From positions 496,001-560,000 of the forward strand of contig MARA01000027.1 of assembly GCA_001792895.1 (NCBI GenBank): DNA of 64,000 bases. Direction: 5' to 3'. Both the position numbers and the translations under genes were made by a program. Shown here piece after piece: positions 11,544 to 23,496 of the stretch. Source of the stretch: Lentinus brumalis (taxonomy: Eukaryota; Basidiomycota; Agaricomycetes; Polyporales; Polyporaceae). The notes beneath the pieces were generated by a model. It ran no database searches. It saw nothing but the letters and a program-made list of their open reading frames with translations, and was not told where the DNA came from. How positions within the stretch are numbered: the stretch's first letter is position 1; the number at the start of each line of letters is the position of its first letter.

Positions 11544-13373
11544 CTAAGCAGCCAGGCTAATGGTGGAAGCCTTCCTGTTGATGCTGCGAGTCTTGCCGTA
11601 GCTAACGGGAGCTTGAGGCTCAGGCTGCACAAGGTCGCTGCCGAGAAGACCCGCAGAGCCATTGACCGTCCCGTTCATGGCCTCGCCGTTCCCGAGAGAG
11701 GGCTCTCCCACGGTCTTCACGATGTCGGCGACGATGCTGTCACTGCCATTCGCCTGGATCTTGATGGGTCCGAAGCCCGTGTTGGGCGGGACAATGCTCT
11801 GTGCGTGCTCGCCTAAGGTGTCTGAAAGGGAGACAAACAGCGCGACCATACCTTGCTGATGTACCACTCGCTCGTCGCGGGGTTGATGTCCTCCCAGAAC
11901 GAAAGGCGTTCCTCCGTAAAGACCGTCTTTTCCCCACCACGCTCCTTGATAGTGGCGCGGGTCGGGAAGCCGTGGTCCTCGATGTACCCAAGGAGCTCCT
12001 TTTCGGCCTGGTTGCAGCTCGTGTTGTACGGAAGGATGAGCTCCAAGAGGGCGTCGGTGGACCTCCCCTGCACGGGACGACTCAACCAAATGTGTGGTGA
12101 CATGCAGAGCCTGGAGACGTACCAGGAGAGTCACCTTGACACGGTATCCTTCCTTGTAAAGATACTCCGTGATCGTCTGGAGACTGTCATTGACCAGACC
12201 TTGTGCTCCGAACGAGAGCGTCGCGCGGTACACGCGGGTCTGCAGGGAGATGTGTCAGTCTTTTTATTCATCCGCTCGGAAGCTACGAGATGCACTGACA
12301 GTGACAATGTCCTTCTGATCGATGGATGCAGGGATCTGGTCGCTGGGGTCACGGTCCTCGGCATCGGCATCGAAGCCGCTCAACTGCTGCGCGACATAAG
12401 CTCCAGTCGCGTCCTTGCTGATGACGATCGTCGAGTTCGCCTGCAGAGAGAGCAGGTTCTTCTGCCAGATCGGCGCCACGCTCTGTATGTCGCCCCGGAT
12501 GAGCTGGCTCTCCTGGTAGTCGAGCGCGACGTATGCGCTCAGGATGGGCGTGAAGTCGCCGGTGACCGCGAGCGTGTTGCCGACGTTGGGCCAAGTGAGC
12601 GCAACGCTCATGTCTTCCGTGGGCTTGTTGAGGTCCGTGATGAAGCCTGATGTTTGTCAGCTCGACCATGTCATAGTCGTTCTTCTCGACACACGTACCA
12701 AGACCGATGCCGGCGGGACCACCGGTGCCGTTGACGGCCTGGACGGTCGTGACACCGCTGAGGGCCTTGGGATCCTGCGAATCACCTGTGAATATCGGAT
12801 GCTCAATTACGGTACCAATGAATACGCACAGTCCAGTGCTGAACGGGAGGGCGGGCCGTCTGGTCGAGGAGCAGCGTGGTGGTCTGCCCAACCTGTGGAC
12901 AAAGAGTGCGTAAGAAACCAGCGGCTGCGAGGAGACCGGAAAGATAAACATACCTGGATAGGCGTGTAGTTCCCAGCGGTGACAATCGACCCTTGGCCGA
13001 CCTGCGTCGCGCTGAAACCGAGGCTGCCACAAACATCGTCAGCATGCGAAGTAGGAATGGAGATGTGTATCACGAACTTGGCGGTCCAGGTGGCGTTGAG
13101 GCTGGAGCGACCGGTTGCCGCAAGGGTTGTCACTCTGGGAACAGAGTATCTATTTTAGCAAGAGCAACGATTTCGGGTCGCTGGAGTCCATTGCTCACTT
13201 CCAGGCGATAGGGAACTGGTCGACGAAAAGTCGAGGAGTCGGAGGGGTGAAGCAAAGCATCAGCGTCACATTGTCGCCGAGGTTGGTGCTAGACAGAGGG
13301 ATCAACTAAGTGAAGAGGCAAACCATACAAGGTGGGAGTCATACCTTTTGAAGGTGAGGTTCCTGGTTGCCAT
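11544..13373 (-). CDS. Uncharacterised protein, paralogue A
   Basis: I do not recognise the family. Start ATG at 13,373 encodes MATRNLTFK and is followed by introns of about 50 nt. The N-terminal half reads STNLGDNVTLMLCFTPPT, TTLAATGRSSLNATWTAK, GFSATQVGQGSIVTAGNYTP, VGQTTTLLLDQTARPP and MSVALTWPNVGNTLAVTGDF. It is rich in Thr, Ser and Gly and looks like a beta-rich fold. No signal peptide or membrane segment is evident, so a cytosolic location is likely. The C-terminal half reads TRVYRATLSFGAQGLVND, ELILPYNTSCNQAEKELLGY, IKERGGEKTVFTEERLSFWE and INPATSEWYISKV, then a low-complexity tail ending SINRKASTISLAA. Compared with paralogue B (16,288-18,149), the sequence is almost identical up to VAQQL and only distantly similar after it. 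Length about 430 residues. Confidence 0.75.
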
Positions 13374-13450
13374 TGATAGCTGTCTTGTGTGTTCTGCGCC
13401 GTTCGAAGTTGCTTTGGATGAGACTGGAGAGACACACGGCACTCGTTGTC

Positions 13451-13460
13451 CTTATATACC
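13451..13460 (-). promoter_or_regulatory. TATA box of paralogue A
   Basis: GGTATATAAG on the minus strand lies about 80 nt upstream of the start codon at 13,373, a sensible core-promoter distance. Confidence 0.5.
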
Positions 13461-14194
13461 TTTATCTGCGTGTGCGTGAGCCTTCGGACGTTCGCACTGC
13501 ATCTATTCAACATCTCACCTCCGGAAGAGGTTAGTATGCGGTCGTCGTAGTCGCCGGTTGCTTCCTGACATGAGGCCGACATGAACAACCTTGCTCCCCA
13601 GACTGATCCAAGCATGCTTGACAAGGATACATAGTGTGAGAGCCGGCGAGCCATAGGGCCGGAAAGGGACAAGCTGTCGTACATAGTGATGCTCAATCAG
13701 TCATTCCTCGCGTGACAGAGTAATGGACGCCCACTGTACCATATACCACGTCGTGCACAATGATGCGCCACATAACAGAGTTGTTCGTGCTTCGAGCGTC
13801 TTGAGTTCGGAGATTCCAAGACCAGGTTGTTCAGCAATTTGGACCTGAGTGATGTCTACCGGCCATGCCGTCGCACCGGTGGCAATGGTTCGGAAGCGTA
13901 CGCGCTTCAGTCACGGACTAGCGTTAGCACTGACACTGTAATATAAGTCCAGAATCCTTCGCGCAGGGAAGCATATAAACGATGATGGTAGACCAGGGGA
14001 GACCACTGGCCGGTCCCGATCGCTGAGCACGACCGCTCTTGACCTGACTGTTGACCTGACTCGATGAAATGTACAATCACGCTAAAACGGTGCACGGGGC
14101 TCGTACCTTTAGAAGGACCCATGCTAGGTCGTGAGTCGCAACTTGCACAAAGGAGTTATGAAAAATGGTAGTGGTGGAAAGCTAAGAGGAAAGG

Positions 14195-14955
14195 CTCACA
14201 GTATAGGCGCTCAAGTCACCACCGGGAAATGCCGGGACATTAACCTACTTGATAGTAAGTGCCGTGCCTTTTTCGCTGGCAACATCGCGCTGTAACCGAG
14301 ACTGCGGCGCACATAATTAGACCGTATGGAAAACCGGAGAAGACAATGATGAAATCGCTAGATCAAGTGAGGTGCAGCATGGAGCTCCTCGAAGCCCGTG
14401 TAGGCGGGATGGCGGACAACGGCGTACGGTCCGCTGGTGACGAGCCGGTGCTCCCTGATAACGGAGCGGTCGAAGGTGTACTGGGGCGGTAGCAGTGCAT
14501 CCGTAGCAGCACGGACCCCGCCGCAAGAGTCGTCACTCTTGAGAAGTGAATGTCAGTATGGACAACGGAAGGTCAGCTACAGTGCGCATCGCTCACTTCC
14601 AGGTGATGGGGGAGTTCATCGACGTACAAGTGTTGGAGGATTCTAGCGTCACATTAATAAAGTAGGTGTGATTCAATATTGTAAGATCCGGCACGCAGTG
14701 CGACTGGTTATACTTACCACCTGAAGGCGGACACGTACTCCTCTCAAAGTGGTTAGCACACGGTCGTCGTAGTCGCCGATGATCTCCTGACATTGTAATT
14801 AACCCTGCTCCCCGCATTTCTTGACAGAGATTGAATGGTGTGTGAGTCGGGAAGTGGTAGGTGCCGGAAAGGACAAGCTGTCGGCCTCAGTGATGCTACA
14901 TCAGTTACTTATACTTCGCTGACAGAGTAATGGACGCCCGCCGTACTCACCCATC
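14195..14955 (-). pseudogene. Decayed third copy of the A/B N-terminal half with its upstream region
   Basis: By eye this stretch aligns collinearly with 12,955-13,760 of paralogue A and its promoter, same orientation. Shared words include ATCGCGCTGTAACCGAGACTGC (CGCGCTGAAACCGAGGCTGC in A), GAGTCGTCACTCTTGAGAA (GGTTGTCACTCTGGGAA in A) and CGCTCACTTCCAGGTGATGG (TGCTCACTTCCAGGCGATAG in A). Further words are CGGTCGTCGTAGTCGCCG, CCGGAAAGGACAAGCTGTCG and GACAGAGTAATGGACGCCC. Insertions and frame changes prevent an open frame, and no C-terminal half follows at 13.74-14.19 kb. It is a relic of a former three-copy array. Confidence 0.7.
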
Positions 14956-16287
14956 CGATATGAGCCCTGAATTCGAACGTTCGGACTTTTTATTTCTCCT
15001 TCTATGTATCTCTGTAGCGGAAATCCAGGGCGGGCTTGGTGTCGGGAACTGGGACTGAACGCGTAAGTAGATGAATTGTTTTGAACAATGTCACAACTTC
15101 ATGCTACCATTGGTTTCGTAGCCGAGTAGTTTCTGCCATTCCGGAGTCAGCACCGGGTTAGTGGCACTGGCAATTGAAGCTAAAAGGCCGTGACTTCGAC
15201 GGTCCGACTCCACTCAGGACACTGGCAGGACGGGCAAGATCATGAACTATAAGTAAGTCCTTACCTAAACGCGTTCCTCACAGTCAATTCGCTTGACCGA
15301 TAGGAACGCTCAGAACCACGCCCTAGCACAGTGCTAGGAGTGGGTGGAGGTGGGTGGAGGTTCCGGGCATCCAAGTTCCACCAAAGTGACTCTGGTCACG
15401 GTCACGTTCTCGGACCGTGCCGCAACGCTGCGCGCTTGCCCTGTTGCTCCGTAACCGCATCGTTCTCTTCCCCGTACATTCAGGAACGGTCCCCAGACCG
15501 GATACAGTATGTCAATCAACTCCAATAAGTAGAAGGTGAGTTACATCCGTACGTCCGGGATCGAGTCTGCTGACGCTCGGCGTTTTCAAGTTCCAACAGC
15601 CTTCGGACTCGTCACTCGTGTGGCTTGCAATGGTCGCACTATCAAAGATCTATCTAATGGCTATAGCGCAACTTCAATTGTATGGAGGCTCTGAGACTGC
15701 ATCGAGCCTGCACATTCTCGGGGCAATGCTCTCTGCGGAAACGGTTTCTAGTCCGGCTCAGGTCGGAGTCCGAGTCGCCTGGCAACTCGATAATTACAAA
15801 CGCCGCTGGTGTCTCGTTGAAACATGGAGATATCTCATGTGCTAGAGGGAGATTTCCTTCTCTGTTATTGTTGAACCTATTGAAAGCTCGGTGCGTCGAT
15901 CGTAGGGCCCGGGTTTCCAAGACACTGTCAAGTTAGCCAGATTGATGGATGGCGCATCAACAGGTCTTCTCACCGGTTGAATTCCGGAGTACACAAATCC
16001 CGACACTCCACGGTGTTGAATGAATGTCAAAGTCTGCTGGGAATGTCAAGCTGACAGGCATGGAACGGTTCACCGTGAAGGGATTGTCGGCCGCGTCCAA
16101 CGCCGGATGCCAGAGCTAACCACGTTTGTGAACAGTACGTGCTGGTACCCTTCGCCTGTCCCACGTAAGGTACCCATCTCGAAGGTTATAAAAGGTTGTG
16201 CAGAGCGAGCTGGTCCAGCAGCAACCACAGCTACCCAGAACCGTACCGCTCTCTGCCAACGATCAGCCTCAAACTCCCTAATTCGCA
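14956..16287. other. Spacer upstream of paralogue B
   Basis: This 1.3-kb stretch has no assignable gene. It contains a direct 10-bp duplication (GTGGGTGGAG twice near 15,340-15,360) and short open frames without family resemblance. The final 100 nt hold the paralogue B core promoter. Confidence 0.4.
16187..16194 (+). promoter_or_regulatory. TATA box of paralogue B
   Basis: TATAAAAG lies about 95 nt upstream of the ATG at 16,288. Confidence 0.55.
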
Positions 16288-18149
16288 ATGGCCACCAGAA
16301 ACCTGACCTTCAGGAGGTACGGACTGTGTGATGTCTCATCTTGCTCACAGTGCTCACTATCTCTTATCAGTACCAACCTCGGCGACAATGTCACGCTGAT
16401 GCTTTGCTTCACTCCGCCGACTTCTCAGCTCTTCGTCGACCAGTTCCCGATCGCCTGGAAGTGAGCAATGGGCTCCAGCGACCCGAAATTGCTGCTCTTG
16501 CTAACATATGTACTCTGTTCTTCTTAGAGTGACGACCCTTGCGGCGACTGGTCGCTCCAGCCTCAACGCCACCTGGACCGCCAAGTTCGTGATACACTTC
16601 TGCGTTCCTACTTCCCATTCTGACGATGTTCCTCGCAGCCTCGGGTTCAGCGCGACGCAGGTCGGCCAAGGGTCGATTGTCACCGCTGGGAACTACACGC
16701 CGATCAAGGTATGTTTATGTTCACGGTCTCCTCGCGGCCGCTGGTTTCTTACGCAATCTTTGTCCACAGGTCGGGCAGACCACCACGCTGCTCCTAGACC
16801 AGACGGCCCGCCCGCCCGTTCTGCACTGGACTGTACGTGTTTATCGGTACCGTGATCGAGCATCCGATATTCACAGGTGATTCGCAGGATCCCAAGGCCC
16901 TCAGCGGTGTCACGACCGTCCAGGCCGTCAACGGCACCGGTGGCCCCGCTGGCATCGGTATCGGTGCGTGTTCTGGAACGACGGATTGAACCTGAGTTGG
17001 CGAGCTGACGAACGAGCAGGTTTCATCACGGACTTGGACAAGCCCACGGAAGACATGAGCGTTGCGCTCACTTGGCCCAACGTCGGCAACACGCTCGCCG
17101 TCACCGGCGACTTCACGCCCATCCTGAGCGCATACGTCGCGCTCGACTACCAGGAGAGCCAGCTCATCCGGGGCGACATTCAGAGCGTGGCGCCGATCTG
17201 GCAGAAGAACCTGCTCTCTCTGCAGGCGAACTCGACGATCGTCATCAGCAAGGACGCGACTGGAGCTTATGTCGCCCAGCAGTTGAACGGTTTCACCGCC
17301 GAGGTCGACGATGTCGCCGACTCCATTGAAGAGGACTCGACGCCGCTCTGGAAGTCGCTTGACGAGGGCGTAATGCGTTTCATCAAAGTGAGCTTCAACG
17401 CGCTCGCTCAACTGCGTTTGCCAACCATCTCTTTTTCCACAGCGGTCCTACAGCGCTACCCTCACCTTCGACGTGCCGAAGCGCTCCGACATCGGACACT
17501 GCCTCAAGCCCATCGTGGACAGGCTCACCGAAAAGGGCTACGCAATCAAGCTGGCAACCAAGGTAACATCGTCGCGATATTGCTACCCCGGGAGTACTGC
17601 TCACTGCTTCACGCACCATCTAGCCTGAAGGCTTGGACATCGGCATCCAGGTTCACTTGCCGTACCAGGCTAGCTGCGACCAGGCCGAGAAGGAGATCAT
17701 CCGTGCCAGCCAGGTGATCGGGTACCTCGGTCGCATGGCCATCAAGGAGCGCAGCGGCGCCAGGCGCATCTACTTTGGCGGCGCGGTCAACTACTGGCTC
17801 GACATCAGCCCCGCGTCTGCGGGCTGGTACGAAGTGAACAGGGTGAGCTCTTCTGCTATCCTGCTGCCTCGCTGGTCCTTTTTTGTTGACGATTCCTGCC
17901 ACATTCGTTTGATAGATCAGTGCGGGCGTTGAGGACGACGAGTCGGTGCCCGTCGGCGGAAACACTACCCCGGGCGGTGCGGCTGCCGGCGGCGCCCCGA
18001 TTGGAGGAAACACCACTCCTGGAGGCGCTGTGGCCTACGGGTCTTCCGGTTCCTACGATGCTCCGGGCGAGCGGGCGCAGACCCCCGTGAGCTACGGCTC
18101 TACCCGTGTTCCCAAGAGGGGCCCCTCTTCTGTCGTCTCCTCCGCGTGA
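16288..18149 (+). CDS. Uncharacterised protein, paralogue B
   Basis: Partner of paralogue A, divergently oriented. Start MATRNLTFR, then the same N-terminal exons as A: LGDNVTLMLCFTPPTSQLF, ATQVGQGSIVTAGNYTPIK, VGQTTTLLLDQTARPPVLHW, DKPTEDMSVALTWPNVGN, DYQESQLIRGDIQSVAPIW and ISKDATGAYVAQQL. After QQLNGF the two proteins part. B continues FTAEVDDVADSIEEDST, RSYSATLTFDVPKRSDIGH, IGIQVHLPYQASCDQAEKEI and MAIKERSGARRIYFGGAVNY, ending in WLDISPASAGWYEVNR. The tail contains the 9-residue unit GGNTTPGGA twice and ends PKRGPSSVVSSA. About 445 residues, about nine exons, no signal peptide. The reading frame looks intact throughout. Function unknown. The C-half still aligns with A (for example LPYQASCDQAEKE against LPYNTSCNQAEKE), so both are one family. 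Confidence 0.78.
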
Positions 18150-18404
18150 AGCGGTGGTCCTCTTCGTCCCGTATTCCCCATGCTTGATGGCTCTCGAAAT
18201 CGTCCTGTTGTTGCTGCTTGCATGTAGTGTAGTGCAACAATCATGACTGTGGTTCCTATTGATACATATAAGAGTGATTGAACCATGCGAGAGAAGACGG
18301 CAGGAAGTCCAATAACCATGCGGCGACCTGGAAAGCTCAATACAGGCGATGAATAGTACTCTGAGTGGTGTATGAGGAGTCCGCCGTCCACCTCATGGTC
18401 CAAC

Positions 18405-20282
18405 TCAGCTGCCATACTTGGAGCTACCCTGCTCGAAGTCATCCTTGAACCGGACGGGTGCATACACGGTCCGCATGCTCAGCCTGTTCTTCCTCCCCTG
18501 CACACGGATCGCAACCGTCAACCCAATGAGCGCCACCCCAATTGCCAAGTTGGCTCCCAGGAGGATCAGGGCGACCAGGTTGTATCTCAAGCCCAAGATG
18601 CTCCCTGCGCCGTCGACGGGGTCCTCAGCCGCACCACTCGTGCCGGTGCCGATACTGCCTGAGCCGCCCGTGGCGATCTTCACGAAGTCCGAGGGAGATA
18701 TCTCCGCGGGGAGCTTGGCGAGCGTCGCAGCGCGTTCCGTCGTGAACTCGTTCATCATCTTGGACGAGTCCGTCGTGGAGACCATCTGGACGAAGGGAAT
18801 GCCCGGGCCAGAGTTCGTGTTGCCAGGCTGGGTGTCCCCATAATCGAACCTACGTGGTATGTTTGTCAGCGTCAGCGAGGCGTGCACGAGGGTCAGACTG
18901 AGACATACGATGCGTAGACGTTCCGGAGGAAAGCGTCGCCGAGGATCATGTCAAAGCCTTGGAAGCTGTTCGGGTCGAGCGTGAGGTATTGGTACGTGTT
19001 GATGCACACAGTGACCTGTTTCTTCTGGCCGTTCGTGGTGATGTCCGTAACCATCGGTCTGGTCAGGTCGAGAGGGTGCACAACGAAGTCCTGACCGCTA
19101 TTATCCAAATCACAATCAACACGCATGCAGCAGCCACCAAGAACATCATCAGACTGACCCAAATGTGAACGAAAGGCTCGTAGAAGCGTTGCAAGGGACG
19201 GCCCAGAGCTTCGACGAGGGGTTGAACACCGCGCCGGGGATGCTGCTGTAAATAGCGTCGACAGCCTTCGGCGGGAGCGGCGGGAATGAAAATCCCGTGT
19301 CGAGCATAGCAACGGTCTTCCCCGCGGGCGTCCCGTCAATGCGTGACTTGTCGAACGCGAACGACTTCCCATTCACGTTCATCGCGTCCATGACGATGCT
19401 CCAGTGCTGGTCGCTCACGCGCGGGAGCTTCGGAGCCTGTGCGACGCGGTCGAAGCCCGGGGCATGGCCCGAGATCGTGAACGAGCCGTCGGCGAGGTCC
19501 TCGGTGTCGCTCGTGCGCGCCAGCTGCACGTCGAAGTTGTTCGGGAGGGACGGGTTCGCGGCGAAGAGAGAGGTGATGGGCGAGCGCCCGATTGTGTCGG
19601 CAGCGGAGGGCCCGAAGGCGTTCTTGATTGCACTGTGGACGCTGCTGACGTCGAAGGCCATGCCCAGGATCCCGTCGATGTCGAGGTCGAAGTCGACAAT
19701 GGAGGTCGGGTTGATGAAGGCTGCAGCGCGAGAGTCATGACACGTACGCGTGCAGCTGAGACTGGTGGATACGTACCCTGCGAGTCGATGACGAAGTCGC
19801 CGATCTTGACCTGTGCAAAGTCTATCGGTCCCTCGACTTTACCCACTCCGTAGGTTATAGACGTGATGAGGCTTGTCTGGTTTGTAAGCTGCACGTTGCG
19901 GCCCTTGGTGTTGACCCACAGGTCCGTCGAGCCGGTATCGAACTGCACTGTGAATGCTGCTCTAGGCGTCAGCTTCTCCGATGTTGGATATCGAGGTCAT
20001 GCGCGCAATTCTCACTCTGTCCGCCGAGTGTGATCTCTGTGGTGTACTGGACGACAGATCAGGAACGCACGAATGCTCGGAGAAAACAGCACATACTACA
20101 AGGTCATTCTTGGTCACCACCTGCAGGTTATCCGACGTCAGCTGCTCGGCCGCTGCGAAGCGATACCCCGTCCCATGAGCCTTGACGGCGAAGCGCGAGG
20201 GTTGTGCGATCGTCGAACCCGCAAGAAATGCGAGCGGGAGGAAGAGCTCCACAACCTGGAGAAGAGAGTTAGGCAGAAGCAT
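18405..20282 (-). CDS. Membrane-anchored pepsin-like aspartic protease (family A1)
   Basis: Secretory-pathway endopeptidase. ATG 20,282 starts a clear signal peptide (MLLPNSLLQVVELFLPLAF then LAGSTIAQ). I preferred it to the upstream ATG near 20,330 because no splice from there keeps frame. First active-site motif FDTGSTDLWV is near 19,935 and second MLDTGFSFPPLP near 19,300, so both catalytic Asp are present. Also seen: IDGILGMAFDV, KLWAVPCNASTSLSFTFG and FQGFDMILGDAFLRNVYASY, as in pepsins. The C-terminus has a Gly/Ser-rich stalk, one hydrophobic span (YNLVALILLGANLAIGVALI) and a short basic cytoplasmic tail ending DDFEQGSSKYGS, so the enzyme is probably anchored in a membrane. Stop is at 18,405. 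A related C-terminal fragment lies at 27.2-27.6 kb. Confidence 0.88.
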
Positions 20283-21189
20283 CCCGAGCGAGCGAAGTCG
20301 AATGGAGAGCGGACTCACCAGTACATACACTTCTTATACTATGCGACTTCGGCCAGGGGAACCTACTACTACGGGCGGCGTTGAGCGAACGATGTTCCCG
20401 GAATCCCTCTCGTCAGGCGGAGAGAGACAATTGGAATATTTGGACCCCCTGTCACAGACTCTGTATGAGGCTTGAAGACCTGTGTGTGGTGCTCGGACTT
20501 GAGGGTCAGACTCGCCCGGAGTAAATTGGAGATCACCGCGCGCCACGCGCCCGCATCGCAATAGCCTCCAAGCGTAACCACCATCGCGTTGCTTGTGCTT
20601 CAAGTCCGGTCATGAGTGTGGCGGACTACCATGGGCATGTCCTATTGGTCGGGGCCGCCGTCTGCGGGCGCACATCGTCTGCATGCTGCGCGTGGAATGG
20701 TAACGCTGAGGGAGCCAAGGGGGCGGAATTGTGCACTGCAGCCAGGCATGTCAGCTGAGTTAACTGCCAGATGCTGCTCTAGGACGCACCAGAGACCGCG
20801 CTCGAGGTTCCGGATGTAACGACACCATATTTGCTACGCAACAACTCAGCGAACACCGCATGCACAAGACCCACCTCGAGGTCGCAGGATGCGCGTCGAT
20901 TCGTCATCGAAAAGGCTGGTATAATATAGAAATTCCTCGGCACTGCGTCATTCGGTCGGTAGTAGTCCATCACAGCGCAAAAGTCGAAAGGCGAAAACAC
21001 TAACTAGCATAGCCCGTGGTCCCAAAAAGATAGTATAGATCTAAGCCGCAGCCCACCAAGCCCCGCACAACCCTCCTCTCCGCACCGCTCTCCCGCGCCG
21101 CCGCTCAAACGCACCGTACTATCGCAACCGGTGCGCGCCTGACAGCGCGGCGTGTGTCGCGTATCGCGCCCTGCGAGCCCCTGAATCGC
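20283..21189. other. Intergenic, KNH1-like gene to aspartic protease
   Basis: This 0.9-kb stretch holds the protease promoter and the 3' end of the KNH1-like gene. No gene or repeat recognised. Confidence 0.4.
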
Positions 21190-22595
21190 TCAGAGGACGG
21201 TCAACGCCCCGCCCAGCGCACACACCGCCACGACGCCCGCCATAGACATGAGCTGCATTCGCGCGTCCTGCACAGTTCTCAGCGCGCTCACGCCGTTCGC
21301 CGATGGGGGGAAAGTCGTCGCGAAGCCGACAGTGGGGTTCGGGCCGCCCGAGACGGTGACGGTGGGGGCACCCGCGGCGGGGGTCGGCGCGGTGCCGTTG
21401 CCCGAGTTCGAGATCGCGAAGCGTTGGGAGGCGCCGTACATGACACCGTGGGTGGAGTTGAGGAAGAGGAGGTAGTAGTCGTCGCCTGTGGGCACGTCTT
21501 GGAGGAACAGGTTCAGGGCGCCCGTCGAGAGTGGTGTGGAGACTGGGCATAGCATGGTCAGTATACGCCTTGAAGAAGCGACGAGATGGAAGGGGAATAT
21601 CTGGACGATGAGGAGATTGCAGAGTGAACAGCTCCAGGGGAACCACCGGCTTTTGCGCACTGACCGCCACCGACCCAACGGCATACCCATTCTCTTGTCC
21701 CTTGTCCCTGTTCCTGTCTCCTGTTGTATTGACCATTGCTGGGATGCCTCAAAGTGGGAGGAGGCGGTCCCAGGATGCCTAGCGATCTGCCCTGTACGCT
21801 CGAAAGGCATGTGTTCGTCGCAAAGGACGCATGAGCAAGGTACTCATGAAGACCTCCTTGCACTCCGATGCCTCGGTAAACTGTCTTCCAGTCGCGCGAC
21901 AGTCTTCGGCATGCTCGAGGGATGTGCAATAGCCATAAAAGGGACATAACTCGAAGCATCGCGCAGGCGCGTGCTATGGCAACGGAAGTTACGAGGAAAG
22001 TAGCAATTGCTACACTCAAGAAGATCGTGCGCTGTGCGCATACAACGTCGGCCGTCGAATAGATCGTCTGCAGACCGCCACTCGGGAGCCATCCCCGCTA
22101 GACATCGTGTATGCCCTTGGCAAACAGCGCAACGGAACGGCGATGCTCATCGAAACCTCATCGCGCGCTCATGCTCCGGAGTAGACGGTCTTCCATCACA
22201 AGACGTGATCCCGTACGCTTCAGCGGACATGAACAGGACGTAGCTCGCCTCGAGCTGGCGGTGGGAGCGGGCGGAGATGTGTGATACGACTGGGGCATGA
22301 CTCACAGTCTTTTGCAACGAAGATCAGCCCATCTGTGCTCAGTCTTGCGAGCTCGACATCCACAGTAGTCACTCCGTCCAAAAGGCCCTTCTCCCAAGTT
22401 ATGGGGTTGACGGCGTTGTTTGACCATTGAATCCCGTTCGCCGGTGTATTGATCACGAAGTACGCTGTCCTCTTGTTAGACTCCAGCAAACCGCATCGCA
22501 TGCATATACTCACAGCTCGCGCTCGTTAATGGGAGTAGATACCACGCAAAGAACAAGGTGAGGAGGCCGGTCGGGATGTACGATAGCACATGCAT
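21190..22595 (-). CDS. KNH1/Kre9-like GPI-anchored cell-wall protein
   Basis: Related to the Ser/Thr-rich GPI-anchored Kre9/KNH1 N-terminal domain family linked to beta-1,6-glucan and wall assembly. ATG 22,595 gives a signal peptide (MHVLSYIPTGLLTLFFAWYL then LPLTSA). After an intron (22,477-22,525 approx.) the mature domain begins SYFVINTPANGIQWSNNAV, WEKGLLDGVTTVDVELARLS and GLIFVAKD. The next exon gives LSTGALNLFLQDVPTGDDYY and STHGVMYGASQRFAIS, then a Ser/Thr/Pro-rich linker. The protein ends in a hydrophobic tail (MAGVVAVCALGGALTVL) preceded by small residues, consistent with GPI attachment. Stop at 21,190. The second intron (about 21,543-22,305, 763 nt) is more than ten times the local norm. 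A small exon hidden in it is possible. Confidence 0.75.
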
Positions 22596-23496
22596 GTTGA
22601 CGGGTAGTGTGTCGTCGACAGCGGAGATGGCGACGAGGAGGCTTGCTAGAACGTCGGGTGCGCTGCCGGAGACGACGAGGACGCCGATGAGGAACGAGAT
22701 AAACGAGCGGACAGGGAGCAAGCGAGTGTGGAGAGAGGCAGCAAGCTGAGGCCTTTCTCAGTCTCCTCCCGCGCTTGCCGAGCGCCTGACATTTGGCTCT
22801 GTTTGGCTCCGGCGGCACGGCACGTCCAAATGCAGTGAACCGCATCGCAACCGTCTGCTCAGCATCAACGGTTGGGACATCTCATACTACTTCTGGCCGT
22901 TCAAACACTAGAGCATATGTTCAATGGACTTCAGGACAGCAAAAAAGACTCTTATCGGTCCGCATGCAGAGCCAGCGCAGTAAGTACTAAGTACTTGGTC
23001 AGCCCTTCGCTAGCCTACATAGTATCGGAGACAGAGCGAGAGTTTTGGTAAGACAGCACCAGCGCAGTAGTTGTAGTAGACCGCAGTGAAATGCGAGGGG
23101 CTGACCTGAACTGGGTCGCAAATAGAACGAGAACATCTCCGCACCCGTGCCGAACGTCTACTGCTCGGCCTCCTCCGAGCAAACGGTACAGTCTCTCGGC
23201 CGGCGCGCTATGCAGACATTCGCGGACACTGACGAAGATAGGCAGCTGGACGACGCATTCAAAGAATTGTCGCGACACGTCCGACGGGCACGTCGCGCCG
23301 TTACAACCGTGAATTTGAGCTCGCCGGCGAGGGAGCGGGCCACAGTCCGCTGCTCAGCGTGTGACGTGGTCCGACCTGGAGAGAGAGCGATAGTTCCAAG
23401 CATAATGCGCAGCCATCGCAGCACGCGCAGAACATAGTGATAGGAGCATTGAGTCTGACCATTCCCCACAAAGCACGAGAAGGCCGCGCGCTGGGC
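22596..23496. other. Intergenic, TDP1 to KNH1-like gene
   Basis: No gene recognised in this 0.9-kb spacer. At about 22,979-22,996 it contains AGTAAGTACTAAGTACTT, another occurrence of the palindromic word seen near 1,071 and 39,755. Confidence 0.4.
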
